NCBI GenBank assembly: GCA_014885115.2
Contig: WKLE02000854.1
Coordinates: forward strand, 1-22,799
Reading direction: 5' to 3'
Source of the DNA: Asterionellopsis glacialis
Taxonomy: Eukaryota; Bacillariophyta; Plagiogrammaphyceae; Rhaphoneidales; Asterionellopsidaceae
DNA: 22,799 nucleotides
Shown piece after piece: positions 1 to 9,917 of the stretch (position 1 is the stretch's first letter; the number at the start of each line of letters is the position of its first letter). The notes under the pieces were generated by a model. That model did no database searches and was not told the origin of the DNA. It saw nothing but the letters and a program-made list of their open reading frames with translations. The position numbers and the translations under genes are program-made.

Positions 1-420
1 ATTATTGTTGATTCATTCAACCTAAAAGATAATTAATATACCTTGTCAAGCATGCTGTAGAAGTAATTCACTGGTGAATGACGTTTCATCACTTTTTTCT
101 CCAAAATCAACAAAAAGTACTGTATCATAATATATCTACTCTCTCGTAGGAAAAGAGTAGTGTACTCTCTGATTCATGCAATCTTTTATATTTCGTAGAT
201 TGAGAAAAAGTATGGTACTACATCGAATGTGGATTGTCCATACTTACTACAGTGTATTGTAGTCGGATGGCAAAAAAATGGACAAATACATACACACACA
301 CGCACACAAGGATGAGAACATCCAGTACGGCACTGTACTGTACAAAGTTTTGTTGTATCTAGAGTAGCAAGGACGATCGATCCTCTTTTTCTCTATTCTC
401 TATAATATACATTAATTATC
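1..420. other. Intergenic/3' flank of kinase-like gene 1
   Basis: I see no convincing gene here. The stretch lies downstream of the minus-strand kinase-like gene, so it should contain its 3' UTR and polyadenylation region. It holds a short AC microsatellite at about 292-308 and several AT-rich runs. CpG is present at normal density, unlike the block after 3085. Confidence 0.5.
292..308. repeat. Short (AC)n microsatellite
   Basis: Alternating A and C with one G interruption near 302. It is a simple-sequence repeat in the 3' flank of the kinase-like gene, and no function is inferred. Confidence 0.8.
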
Positions 421-2235
421 CTACATCAATTCATCATAATCACCTGAAGCTTGTACCAAGGGTGGTAATGTAACTCGCACAATACCATCCTTTTGAATAG
501 AGGATGGATCCATCTTTTCCAATTCACCTTGTAAGAAATCTGCTATTTGTCGTGCTGTCCATCGTTCGTTTGGATCTTGATGCCAACACATGGTAGTTAT
601 CGCTTTTACAATAGCTTGAATAGCTTCATTGGGATCATCCAATATATCTTGAGGGATAGGTGATCGTTGTCCATTCCCAATAGCATTTGCTCCTTGGGAT
701 CGTGACAAGTCTTCTAATAACCATAAATTTGTTAATACCATATAAAATTCATTACACATCATGAATACATCTGCCTTTTCTAATAAATACGGTCCTCCAT
801 CTTGTTTTCCATAATTAAAATCTTCAGGTGCTCTATATTTCCAACGTCCCATATACGATCTACCTTTACATGTTTCATGAGTTGCATCATGTTGCAATAA
901 CATGAATCCATAACTAAAATCATTAATTTGAAAAATACCATTGACAAATACATGTTGAGATACATCCAAATCATTATGCGCAAAGCTAGGTCGATTGCTA
1001 TCCGTATCGCAATCATTACCACCAATTCCATGAAGTGCAGCCAATCCTTGTGCAATTTGGATGCATACTTTTAATTTGTCAAGAGGTGTTGGTTCTTGTC
1101 CACCTGCACGGACAGAAACAATTAAATCATGAATTGACCCACCCGTTGCTAATGGTACAATAGATGATTGTCCACAAAAGGCATGAATATTCCCTACATA
1201 TGGTGATGCAACAAGTTCTTCTTGTATAATGGCATCGATTCGACGCATTTCATATTCTTCTGTAGTAAAGGATCGATCAAACATGGGGACCTTGAAGACG
1301 AATCGATGAGTATCTTCTTCTTCTCTTTCTACTAATTGCGGTTTGGTCTCCAATGATAGTAATTCATATACAACTGTAGTCGTACCCTCAGCAACAAATT
1401 CAAGTGTATATGGTGTCATGTGTATTTCATGAATGACATTACAAGATGGATGATACTCCATTTGCCATGAATGCATGGGTATACAATGATCTACATCTTC
1501 TTGATATAATTCACTACGTAAATGTAAAAATCGATCTAATTTTTCGTTATCCCATGTTTTGGTTGTATTTGTACAGGAAGAAAAAGATATTCGATTCTTA
1601 TTCTTGTTGTTGTTGTGATTGGACGGAAGAACATTCTTGTCATTCTTGCCATGGTGTGATTGTCGTTTCGAATCATTCTTATTATTATTATTAGTATTAG
1701 ATTCTTTTTCAATAGTAGGAGTATCCTCTATTATTGCATCCTTTTTAATTAAGATTTGTGGTTGGTCGTGACGTAGTTTCTTTTCTTCTTGTAGTCGTGG
1801 TTGACCATTCTTGTATCGATTCTTTTGAAATCGTAAAGACTGTGAAGAAGATTCTTGATTTGTTTTTTGAAATGACAAATCATGATTCGCCACCAATATT
1901 GGTTCATCATTTTTCATGGTGACAATCACATGAGAAGGAGAATTGAAATCTTCCTTGGATAATGTTTCTTGTTGTTCTTCTTGTAGAATTTGAAAAAGAA
2001 ATATGAGATTCATGAATGTAATAAGAATCCCAATCACAAATAGTAGAGCGTAGGATATATTATTTTTAGTAGTAGAATGATTCGGTAATAATAATACTAA
2101 TGATTGTTGTTGTTTGAATGAAGAATTGTTTCTTGGAGGCAATTTTTGTGTTTCATTATTATTATTATTATTCTTGTTTGGTACATTATGATTCCATACG
2201 AATAATCGTTGAATCATTCTGGTCAACATTATCAT
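421..2235 (-). CDS. Membrane-anchored divergent protein kinase-like protein (paralogue 1)
   Basis: A 604-residue intronless reading frame from ATG 2233-2235 to TAG 421-423. The Asn-rich N-terminus (residues 1-59) precedes one strongly hydrophobic segment at about 60-84, which suggests a signal anchor. A low-complexity Lys/Asn stretch runs to about 220. A kinase-like fold follows at about 280-570: a degenerate nucleotide loop (AEGTTTVVYE), a candidate VAIK lysine at 315 (FKVP), a catalytic-loop equivalent H420-N421-D422 (HNDLDVSQ), a DFG equivalent DFS at 439-441, APE at 469-471, and a C-lobe ending near CWHQDPNERWTARQIADFL. The two catalytic aspartates remain, but the catalytic-loop Lys is Asp and the metal-binding Asn is Gln. 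The protein is therefore either an atypical kinase or a pseudokinase. The C-terminal tail (DGIVRV.LPPL...) is shared with the paralogue at 12832-14811, which implies a conserved function. The substrate is unknown. Confidence 0.88.
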   Translation of the reverse strand: MIMLTRMIQRLFVWNHNVPNKNNNNNNETQKLPPRNNSSFKQQQSLVLLLPNHSTTKNNISYALLFVIGILITFMNLIFLFQILQEEQQETLSKEDFNSPSHVIVTMKNDEPILVANHDLSFQKTNQESSSQSLRFQKNRYKNGQPRLQEEKKLRHDQPQILIKKDAIIEDTPTIEKESNTNNNNKNDSKRQSHHGKNDKNVLPSNHNNNKNKNRISFSSCTNTTKTWDNEKLDRFLHLRSELYQEDVDHCIPMHSWQMEYHPSCNVIHEIHMTPYTLEFVAEGTTTVVYELLSLETKPQLVEREEEDTHRFVFKVPMFDRSFTTEEYEMRRIDAIIQEELVASPYVGNIHAFCGQSSIVPLATGGSIHDLIVSVRAGGQEPTPLDKLKVCIQIAQGLAALHGIGGNDCDTDSNRPSFAHNDLDVSQHVFVNGIFQINDFSYGFMLLQHDATHETCKGRSYMGRWKYRAPEDFNYGKQDGGPYLLEKADVFMMCNEFYMVLTNLWLLEDLSRSQGANAIGNGQRSPIPQDILDDPNEAIQAIVKAITTMCWHQDPNERWTARQIADFLQGELEKMDPSSIQKDGIVRVTLPPLVQASGDYDELM

Positions 2236-2936
2236 CTATGATTTAGTAGTAGTAGTAGTAGTATTACGTGGACCATGAGATAGTTTTTACCAAGAACAAA
2301 AATGACAAGAAACTCCTTCATTCATCAATCAATTCACAATTTTTAATTGAGCAGCACCGTTGTTTCCATTTTTTTTGTTCAACCTTTTTTTGGCCGGTGC
2401 CGCTGTGTCACACTGATTCTTTCTTGTCTTTTGCTTGTGGAATGGCGCAAGCAAGCATTGTTTGTGTGGGTTTCATTGGCGGGGTGTTTCTGTACAGTAC
2501 TCCAAAGAATCAATTACCGGAAATTTTATAATATTATATTATGTTTTGGCGAACTTCTCCGGAACTTTTATAGGCAGGTAGGTACATTAGACATTTCAAG
2601 TATGACTGAAAAATTACAAGGAATATTCTGTATTTCACGAAATTCGTCCATTTTGTACGATACACGTGTAATTTTGCACTGGTCCATCCATCATAATGAG
2701 GTTGAGACAACCTTTTTTGTTTCTTTTCCTTGACCAAGAACAAGAAGCCTTTGATTCTTCTTGACAATGTAAAAGCATTGAAGTAATTGATGTGGTACAG
2801 TATCTTTCAAATTGTTTCCAAAACGTACTCAAGCTACAGTAAGCACCACAGCAGAAAGGAAAAGTCCAAAAACACAAAAACTTTCAAGTAAATTGTATAA
2901 CACCATTTAAACAGAGAGCAATGATCTTCACTTTAC
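2236..2936. promoter_or_regulatory. Upstream region of kinase-like gene 1
   Basis: About 700 bp upstream of the minus-strand kinase-like ATG, presumably holding its promoter and 5' UTR. An uninterrupted TAG trinucleotide repeat (about 2245-2263) sits within 10-28 bases of the start codon, so it would be transcribed as a (CTA)n leader. Plus-strand open frames here begin at TTG and show no protein-like composition, so I do not call them. CpG density is still normal. Confidence 0.4.
2245..2263. repeat. Trinucleotide (TAG)n repeat in the 5' leader of kinase-like gene 1
   Basis: Six tandem TAG units on the plus strand, immediately upstream of the minus-strand start codon at 2235. On the coding strand it reads CTA repeats in the presumed 5' UTR. 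Length polymorphism is likely, but a regulatory effect is speculation. Confidence 0.75.
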
Positions 2937-3257
2937 ATGATGTGGTCTGTCTGCACATGTGTGTATCTTGCAATGGCAACTGAAAATAAAGTAAAAGGTC
3001 GAGTTTTAAAAAAAGCAGAAAAAGCTAGTACATTATTGAAAACAATATGGAGAGGAGAGTATGTTTTACCCTCTACTACCCTCGAGACATACACCCATTG
3101 TGGTTCTAGCTGCAAACACATGTCAAAATTTGTATGCCCAGGAATAATTAAAAAAGAGGTAATGCTACATACCTTACAAGACAAAGTCAATGGAGAGTAT
3201 AATTTGACAAATGATCTTGGAGTAGTTGTAAGAAAATGCTTGAGGAAAAAACAGTAA
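2937..3257 (+). CDS. Unrecognised 106-residue open frame at the edge of the CpG-poor block
   Basis: ATG at 2937, TAA at 3255-3257; Met13 (ATG at 2973) is an alternative start. The composition is protein-like: a basic Lys-rich segment (about residues 15-40) and a Cys/His cluster (THCGSSCKHMSKFVC, about 67-81) that could bind metal, though this is only a guess from spacing. I do not recognise a family. CpG depletion begins inside it, with CGs at 3000 and 3083 and none for about 860 bp after. It therefore either belongs to the insertion or has been partly overrun by it. The antisense strand also holds an open frame over the same span, which lowers confidence. Confidence 0.35.
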   Translation: MMWSVCTCVYLAMATENKVKGRVLKKAEKASTLLKTIWRGEYVLPSTTLETYTHCGSSCKHMSKFVCPGIIKKEVMLHTLQDKVNGEYNLTNDLGVVVRKCLRKKQ

Positions 3258-3320
3258 ATTGAGGAATGTACACTATGATCCAAGGAGGCAGCAGGGATCA
3301 AAAAAAAAGGTTCTTCAAGT

Positions 3321-5735
3321 ATGTCTCAAAAAGACAAATTTGATGGAACACTTGATGATGGTGAATCTTACTACAGTAAGTACTATATCATAGCCATCTA
3401 CCCTACTATTGAATTTGATCAATGTAAACCTGCTCCAACAACACCAGCTATTACCAACTCCTGTGCTGAGAGGATCATGATCTCAAACATCATCATCAAC
3501 CCTGCTGTCACCAACATCTTTGCCATCTCTTACACCTGCTCTGTCACAAACACAAACACCTGTACCTACTCCTTCTCCAACATCATTACTGCCAACCCTT
3601 TCACCAACTACTTTGACAGCATCTGCAGCTACCCCTTCACCAACACCATCCTCATCCCTACTCCTTCACCAATCCTTTCTCAAACTCCAGCAGTACCAAC
3701 TGCATCACAAATACCAGGTTCAACCCCCTACTGTGCCATGCCTTTGCCAACACCAGCTCCAACACCAGCTCCAGCACTGTCTGTCTGTCACTATTACCAA
3801 TACCAGGTCCTACTCCTTCTCCAATACCTGCACCAACACCTGAACCAACACCTTCTTTACTGATGCCTTCTCCACCACCATCCCCAATATCTGCACCAAT
3901 CCCATCTCCTACACTTTCTCCAGCACCTTTACCTACACCATTGCCAAACGTGTATCCAACAACTGCCCCAACACAATTACCAACCCTGTCACTAACACCT
4001 GCACCAACTCCATCTCCAACACTGGCACCAACACCTTTGTCAACATCATCCCCAATGCCTGCACCAACATCTGCAGCCACCTACTCCTTTGCTGACTCCC
4101 ACTTCAACAACATAATCACCAACACTATCACAATCACTAGCACACCAGGTCTTGCTCCTTTGCCAAAATCTGCAACAGTAGCACCTGCACTAAAACCTTT
4201 GCTGATGCCCTCTCCACCTCTGTCCCCAATGCCAAGTACAACAACCCTGTCTCTGCCCAACATGTGGCTCCAACACCTTCACCAATACCATCACCAACCC
4301 TGTATCCAACACCTGCTTGATACAATTACCAACCCTATCACCAACTCCATCTCCACACTGGCAGCAGCACCAAACCCATCTCCTTCACTGGCACCAGTGC
4401 CTTTGTCAATGTCATCACTAACCCCATATCCAACACCTGCTCTGACACAATACCATCCCTGTCACCAACACCTACACCAACTCCATCTCCAACACTGTTA
4501 CCAACACCTACTCCTTTTTTGCTGACTCCTGCTCTAACACCATTGCCAACACCAGCTCCAACTCCTTCTCCTATCTTTGTCCCATCACCTTTCCTACACT
4601 ATCTCCAATACCTTTGCCAACACCTGGACCTTACTCCTTTGCTGACTCCTGATCCAATACCATCCCCAACAACAGCATTGTCACCAACACCAACTCCAGC
4701 TCCTACCTTTGTCCCAACACCTTTTCCTACACCATCTCCAACTCTGGCAGTGACAACACCTTCATCTACACTATCACCTAGACCTGCTCTAACACCATCA
4801 CCAACACCTGTACCAATGCCAGGTCATATTCCATTATCTACACCTATGTCAGCACCTGCACCTTCACTAATGCCTTCTCCAACTTTGTCACTGACACCTG
4901 CACCAACACCATTTTCTACAAATGCTCCAATGCCTTCACCTACAACATTGCCAACCCCATATCCAACACCTGCTCTGACACTATCACCAACAACAACATC
5001 ACCAACCATGTCTCTTACACCTGCTCTAACACTGTCACAAACACCAACACCTGTACCTACTACTCCATATCTAACACTATTACCAACCCTGCCATCAACA
5101 CCTGCACCTACTCCTTCTCCAACACCACCACTGACTCCTTGGCCAACACCTCTGCCAGTGCCAGAACCAATTCCTGCACCTACCCATACCCCAGCACCTT
5201 TTTCAACTCCTCTGCCAACACCATGCCTAACACCAGCTGCAACACCTTCATCTACACCAGCATCACCCAGACCTCCTACTCATTCTCTGGTACTTTTGCT
5301 AGTACATACCTGTACTTTTACTGACACCTTCTCCAACTCTATCATGAATGCTGACTGCACCAATACCTTTACCAACCCCATCACCTACACTTCTTGCTCC
5401 AACACCTTTACTGATGCCACCATTGACCTCATATCCAATACCTGCTCTGATACCATCACCAACATCTTTGCTGATACTTGTGCATTAACTCCTTCTCCTA
5501 TAGACTGTTATGGACTAATCCACCAACACCATTTCCAATGCATTTGCCAACTCCTTCTTGTACACTATCCCCAACCCCTGTCCCAATACCTTTGCCAACA
5601 CCTAGCTATACACCTGGCCCAACCTCAGCACCTACTCCAATTCCTTCTCCTACACTGTCACTAACTCCTGCTCCAATGTCAACACCAAGCAACATTGATG
5701 CAGTACCAAGTACAAAAAGGTTGTATTTGTATTAG
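3321..5735 (+). pseudogene. Frameshifted Pro/Thr/Ser/Ala-rich repeat protein remnant
   Basis: A plausible start is the ATG at 3321 (MSQKDKFDGTLDDGES), followed by a possible GTAAGT splice donor at about 3376. From about 3430 the DNA reads as [13 protein letters not shown] repeats. The Pro/Thr register is in one frame at about 3520-3660, another at about 3660-3780, a third at about 3780-4080 and 4140-4260. It breaks at a stop near 4318 and is longest at about 4640-5280 (over 200 codons), then shifts again. Because the repeat unit contains no stops in any frame, the other registers read as QHL- and NTCSN-type junk. Such Pro/Thr tracts are common in secreted or wall-associated stramenopile proteins. 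I see no signal peptide or folded domain. Repeated register changes favour a decayed gene or an untranslated minisatellite over one intact exon. Confidence 0.55.
3430..5705 (+). repeat. Degenerate Pro/Thr-coding minisatellite
   Basis: About 2.3 kb of imperfect short tandem units built from CCAACA, CCTGCT, CCAACT and CCATCT blocks. The plus strand is very C- and A-rich and G-poor, so the complementary strand is G/T-rich. Only one CG occurs (3949-3950), even though the dominant Pro, Thr, Ser and Ala codons each have an NCG form. Array boundaries are gradual. Confidence 0.85.
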
Positions 5736-6067
5736 TGATTCTCCTGACCCTTCCAAGTGTTCACTAGATGAAAATTTTGGTCTCTAAGATTAATTTTCTT
5801 TATGCCAGATTATATCTAAAATATGTTATTTGTAAAGGTTTGGTACTCACTTCTGACCAAACAATTGGATAAAATGGATCATTCTCAGGGTGTTGGGGTC
5901 AAAAATGAGAAAAATAAGAAAAATAAAAAATTCTAGATGGAAAACATGGTAGAGAATCAGTCCTCTTCATATTATGTTAGTCTTAGTTCTTTCAAATATA
6001 AGACTTTGGTTGGTTAGCATGTTTACAGTTTGGTACTACTATCATCATGGAAGCCTTTCTTTGCAAT
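5736..6067. other. AT-rich, CpG-free spacer inside the block
   Basis: No gene supported. Short minus-strand stretches (for example around 5850-5960) look faintly protein-like and may belong to the decayed frame at 6079-6468, but stops and frame changes prevent a model. Confidence 0.35.
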
Positions 6068-6078
6068 AAAGATTTCAG

Positions 6079-6468
6079 TCAAGGGCACTCTTTGCAATGA
6101 TGTGCTTTCTTAGGTCTTCCCATTTTTGCCCAAGTTTTTCTTGATTTTTTTAAGTAAAATTTTCTGACTGTTTGTGATGCATGAAAAGGAGCATCAATTT
6201 TAAAAATACAGGCTATCAATCTATTGAGAGTGATTTCACTTACTTTGGAGGTGAGAAGACCAATGAATTTAACTTCTCACAAATGCTAACAAGATCCCAA
6301 GAAATTCCTATTTAAATTGGTAATTTTTCCATACACTATATTTATGCCTTCAACACCTATAGCATTGAAATCAATCTTTTGGGTTGATACTACTGTGCAG
6401 ATGGTATTGCAAGTTGTTAATGTAGTATAGTCTGGAAAGAGGGTAGTTTGACAGTATGATGAGGGCAC
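6079..6468 (-). pseudogene. Decayed reading frame with an AT-hook-like GRPKK and a Cys pair
   Basis: A minus-strand frame of about 130 codons is open except for TAG at 6286-6288 and TGA at 6277-6279, and ends at TGA 6079-6081. The upstream half contains FNAIGVEGINIVYGKI. After the two stops, about 65 codons remain open and end in KMGRPKKAHHCKECP. GRPKK resembles an AT-hook core, and the HHCKEC pair could be the start of a small zinc-binding motif. Both are short enough to arise by chance. Beyond 6079 the +1 frame continues with protein-like residues (PLTEIFIAKKGFHDD), which suggests a frameshift there. Both TGA codons could be former CGA arginine codons. A transposon-derived or DNA-binding origin is possible but not shown. 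Confidence 0.35.
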
Positions 6469-7858
6469 CCTTAAGCAGTGGGGCTCCTAAACTAGATGTG
6501 TAAAACTAGGCTAGGGTTGTCAGATATAATCTAGTGGTTTTTAAAGGGGGGAAGCTTTGGGTGTCTAGGGATAAAGTTACTCTAGTGCAAATCCAAACTG
6601 TGCATATCCATTGATCAAGATGCCAAATAATATGAATGTGCAGAAGAAATCTGTTTAACCCATTAAACTTGGCATGAGATTATGAGACTAACCACTTAAA
6701 CTCATTGTTTATATACCATACTACTAGATACACAGACTTTGGAAAAGAGGCCAACATAGAAAAACTCTGGGTTTTCTTCTCCTTGTTTTTCTACACAGAA
6801 AACATAACAAGATTAATAGTCTAATGGGTTAGACTTGTCCCAGAATCAATGCACACATTTCTGCACATGGATATGGAAATTTATTTGTGTGTTGGATGGA
6901 ATTTCAAAGAGAAATTGAACAAGTGTTTTGGTACATGTGGAAGATATGAAGTGTAAGACTGTGATGGTACTCCTCTGCTGCATCAGTGAGAGGTGGTCAG
7001 CTCTAGTGATGAAGGGCTTGCCTGTGGTGGTCATACCTCTGATCTTTCTTACACCAAGATGTCTTAAATTGCCTTGATAAGATGCTCAGTCTAGTTGTTG
7101 CATTAGGAGCAGAAGAAGTTGATTGGGTGGTTTGTGTCATAATGTATCACCTTCCCTTGACACAGTAGCACCATTGTGCTATGATCAAGAATTGACATGC
7201 ACCATACTCTCTTTTTCTCTCAGCACCCTCCTTTTCCTACCTCCTTTCAGCATAAGCTTATTCTTCCTCTTCTCTTATAAGTCACCTTTACACTTTACAC
7301 CCCACATGTTAAGTCTGGTATCACCACAAGTTTTTGCTCTCTACAGTTTTTATGTTAACTCAATGTTATGTATTTATTCCATCCACCTATACACACCCCT
7401 GGGAGCATCAGAACTCCCCAGTAGGTAGTATTATATGCCTGTGTAGTTGCTAATTGTCACTTCCAATATAGTTCAATGTAGTGATAACACTCAAAAAAAT
7501 TGATTAACCCCCTTTTATTGTACTATGATGATACATCATACACATCAAAGTAGTTCCAGGTTTAGTAGGTGAGACAGAATGACCAGAAAGTAATGGGGCC
7601 TGTAAGTCCAATTGTGCACTGTATGAAACACCCACACAAAATAGTACACCCTATGATGTATACAAATTATTGGTCAAACCATAATTTCATTTTGAAGATT
7701 TGGTGTGGCATGCAAATTGACACAATAATCAACTCCAAAAGGGAATCAAAGGCACCTAATGCATACAGGATCATTTGTTTTGCTGTGCATTAGCTGCCTT
7801 TTTGGATTTAAGTTATGAGTGCAGCAAGTTAACCTCTTTTTTTATGGAGTGAAATATT
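6469..7858. other. CpG-free stretch without a supported gene
   Basis: About 1.4 kb. Open frames exist at 6846-7034 (-), 7123-7428 (+) and 7569-7793 (+), but they lack recognisable domains, and the first two are dominated by low-information hydrophobic or Ser/Thr residues. The region may hold remnants too decayed to read. No hairpins or RNA genes stand out. Confidence 0.4.
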
Positions 7859-8701
7859 ATGTGTACATGCAATAGACAAGAAAAAGATCAACAAATCTTG
7901 CAACAAGAATCAAATATACTATACAATCAGGTGGAAGCTCAATATAGGAATAGACAGAAAACATTACTTTCTGTTCCACCTAATCCTGGGACTACTCCTC
8001 TTCAACAATCAAATTGCACCCAAGAAACCAATTGCACAAGATGAATGATGCATATGGAACATCACCAATCTCTGTACATCATCCATAAAAGAATTGACAA
8101 CAAAGAAATTGATCAAATTCTAGCTCTTCTTAGACACTTACAACACACCCACAATTGTCACCTGTATTAAGTACCAAGGATAATCAACACTCTACTAACA
8201 CTGCTAACTGTCTCACACATGATACTAGTAGTTGAAGTGGAACCAACAAAGACAGCTTGCCCATGCAAGAATATTCAAATGAAAACATCCCAATACATCT
8301 AAAAGACCTATCTTATTATTCTTTGGCACTTACAAATGTGGCTGGTAACAACAAAAAGAAGAAAAAGTCATGGTGATATATCAACTCCTACTTTATCACT
8401 AGCCAATGGCTGGAGCACCACCCAATACATCCACTCACCCCCCTCCCCCCTAACTAGAAAAAAAATGAACAAAGTTAAGATGATGGTATGCCTCTTGTTC
8501 AAGCAACAGCATAGAAGCAACTCAGTGAAAAGGCCACAAGAAGAAGAAGAAGAAGACAATTATGCTCCACAGATTTTTTTTGCAGTGGGTAAGCCAATTC
8601 TTATACACATGTATTTTTTGGTCATGTGTGTTGTAGGAGATTACATATTATTATTATTTTGTGTGAATTTTATTTCTTTATTACCAATCCCTCTCCTGTG
8701 A
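7859..8701 (+). pseudogene. Chain of broken plus-strand reading frames, Gln/Asn/Lys-rich
   Basis: Three protein-like pieces follow each other in different frames. First, from ATG 7859: a hydrophilic Gln/Asn-rich segment (including PPNPGTTPLQQSN) to TGA 8042-8044, continuing in frame (MMHMEHHQSLYIIHKRIDNK) to TAA near 8170. Second, in another frame from about 8148: SPVLSTKDNQHS, an internal TGA at 8233-8235, then ENIPIHLKDLSYYSLALTN and a Lys run to TGA near 8370. Third, from about 8370: a Ser/Pro stretch, a (GAA)n-encoded Glu run, then NYAPQIFFAVGKPIL and a hydrophobic tail ending at 8699-8701. This may be one decayed gene or several exons of one; a retroelement gag is conceivable from composition alone. 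No diagnostic motif is visible. Confidence 0.3.
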
Positions 8702-9105
8702 TGTTTTTTGGTAATGGGAAAGGCAAGAATAATTAGTACATATGTACTACCATGTGTTTTGTTGTCATGTGTGATATTGTAGGTTGCATAGAATTTTGTC
8801 AAGTATTATTTCTATGTTATCTAGAAATTAATGTCAAATAAAGACTTTCAGAGCCTCACAGCAATTATTCTGTAATTTTTGCCTCTTGTGGTATAAATAA
8901 TATTTGCAAGAAAGTAAATACAAAAATCTTATTACATTTTTTTGTTGGTTTTCTGTTTTCCCTTATTTTAAACCCACACCATTTTGTTAAATTCTAATCT
9001 TTCATGACCTCAGTTTTTATTTAGTTCCCAGCATATACTATAGTTCAGGTTTTGTTCACCTATTATATATTAAGTAACAGTCACAGAAGTTTGGGGGCAA
9101 TGATG
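8702..9105. other. AT-rich spacer in the CpG-poor block
   Basis: No gene, RNA or structured repeat seen. Thymine-rich and CpG-free. Confidence 0.4.
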
Positions 9106-9363
9106 TTAGAATTTAATCCAAGGCCAATCACCATACAACACTACTACAGTAGCATCACAGTACACTAACTTATTATCATCTGCTACTATTACAAATAATA
9201 TTATAGCTGATTGAATCATAGTATTAGTAGCATCAAAAAATTGCAATTCAGGAAGAACCCACCACTTCAATTGCACTACTATATTTTTTATGCTGCTAGT
9301 ATAGTTTGATATGCTGATTGTTGCTCTCTTGGTTCCATTTATAAGTGGAGGATCATTTGGCAC
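9106..9363 (-). CDS. Unrecognised open frame, possible exon
   Basis: An 85-codon frame ending at TAA 9106-9108 with no ATG at its 5' end. It opens at a GTG directly after CTATTAG, which could be a splice acceptor. Residues look like a globular protein (WWVLPELQFFDATNTM, then a hydrophobic strand-like IILFVIVADD and CDATVVVLYGDWPW). It lies tail-to-tail with nothing recognisable and head-to-head with the plus-strand frame at 9371. No CpG is present. It may be an orphan exon of a decayed gene; no family recognised. Confidence 0.3.
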   Translation of the reverse strand: MPNDPPLINGTKRATISISNYTSSIKNIVVQLKWWVLPELQFFDATNTMIQSAIILFVIVADDNKLVYCDATVVVLYGDWPWIKF

Positions 9364-9370
9364 CTAATAG

Positions 9371-9648
9371 TATCCAATTCATCCAGTACTCCTCAGCTAC
9401 TACCAAATTGCCAAGAAAATAAAATCTTCACAAAATAAAAGGTTTGACAAAAATGAATCCCATAATGCTGGTGATGAAACCAAGGCTTCAGGAGGTAATC
9501 CACCACCCAAATTATCAAACAAGGGAAGAAAGAACAAAAAGACTAAGAATACAGGGAGAGGGAGAAAACAATTACAAAAACCAATCCAAAAATTTAAGAG
9601 AAGGAAAAGAGGAAAAAAAAAATTATCAAAAAATCCATTTATATCATG
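9371..9648 (+). pseudogene. Lys/Arg-rich open frame, possible exon remnant
   Basis: About 92 codons open from just after TAG 9368-9370 to TGA 9646-9648, without an ATG start. Content is hydrophilic and strongly basic: KNESHNAGDETKASGG, then NPPPKLSNKGRKNKKTKN and several Lys/Arg clusters. It resembles a nucleic-acid-binding or nuclear tail, but base composition (A-rich DNA) could produce this by chance. A splice acceptor CAG at about 9384-9386 is possible. Confidence 0.28.
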
Positions 9649-9775
9649 AATCAATTTGCAGCATTCACAGAAAATAATGAAGACAAAAGCATAAATGATA
9701 GGTCCAACAAAAAAAAGACAGGAGAAATGATTACAGTCTACAGTCCACACATATAGTATATGTGGCTGTTGCAAG

Positions 9776-9917
9776 TCAAGCTTAGTGTTGCTTATTTGCT
9801 TATGGGAAAAATTTCAAGCTTGAACTTTGCAATGTTTCTTATAAATATACAACATCAATAAGAAATTTGTTAAATAACAAATTTACCAAATGAGCAATGG
9901 TGAAAGCATTCAAGCTT
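9776..9917. repeat. Cluster of TCAAGCTT-containing motifs
   Basis: TCAAGCTT occurs at 9776-9783, 9814-9821 and 9910-9917. The middle copy lies in ATTTCAAGCTTGAACTTTGC, which recurs with one base missing at 11496-11516. TTCAAGCTTGAA is a perfect 12 bp palindrome. These may be scraps of a dispersed repeat. Confidence 0.4.

Noticed and set aside
780..1055. Open frame overlapping the kinase-like CDS on the same strand
   Set aside because: A shadow in another frame of a clearly coding region.
2347..2733. 128-codon plus-strand open frame upstream of kinase-like gene 1
   Set aside because: It starts at TTG, overlaps other open frames on both strands, and has a random-looking Cys/Phe-rich composition in presumed promoter DNA.
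3658..4080. Long minus-strand open frame rich in Gly/Val/Asp opposite the Pro/Thr tract
   Set aside because: It is the antisense reading of the minisatellite, which lacks stops in all registers. Its GVGDGVGAGV composition is a direct mirror of the repeat and has no independent support.
9748..9764. Palindrome CACATATA-G-TATATGTG
   Set aside because: A perfect 8 bp arm hairpin, but of pure AT/CA composition and expected by chance in a 10 kb AT-rich block; no context supports a function.
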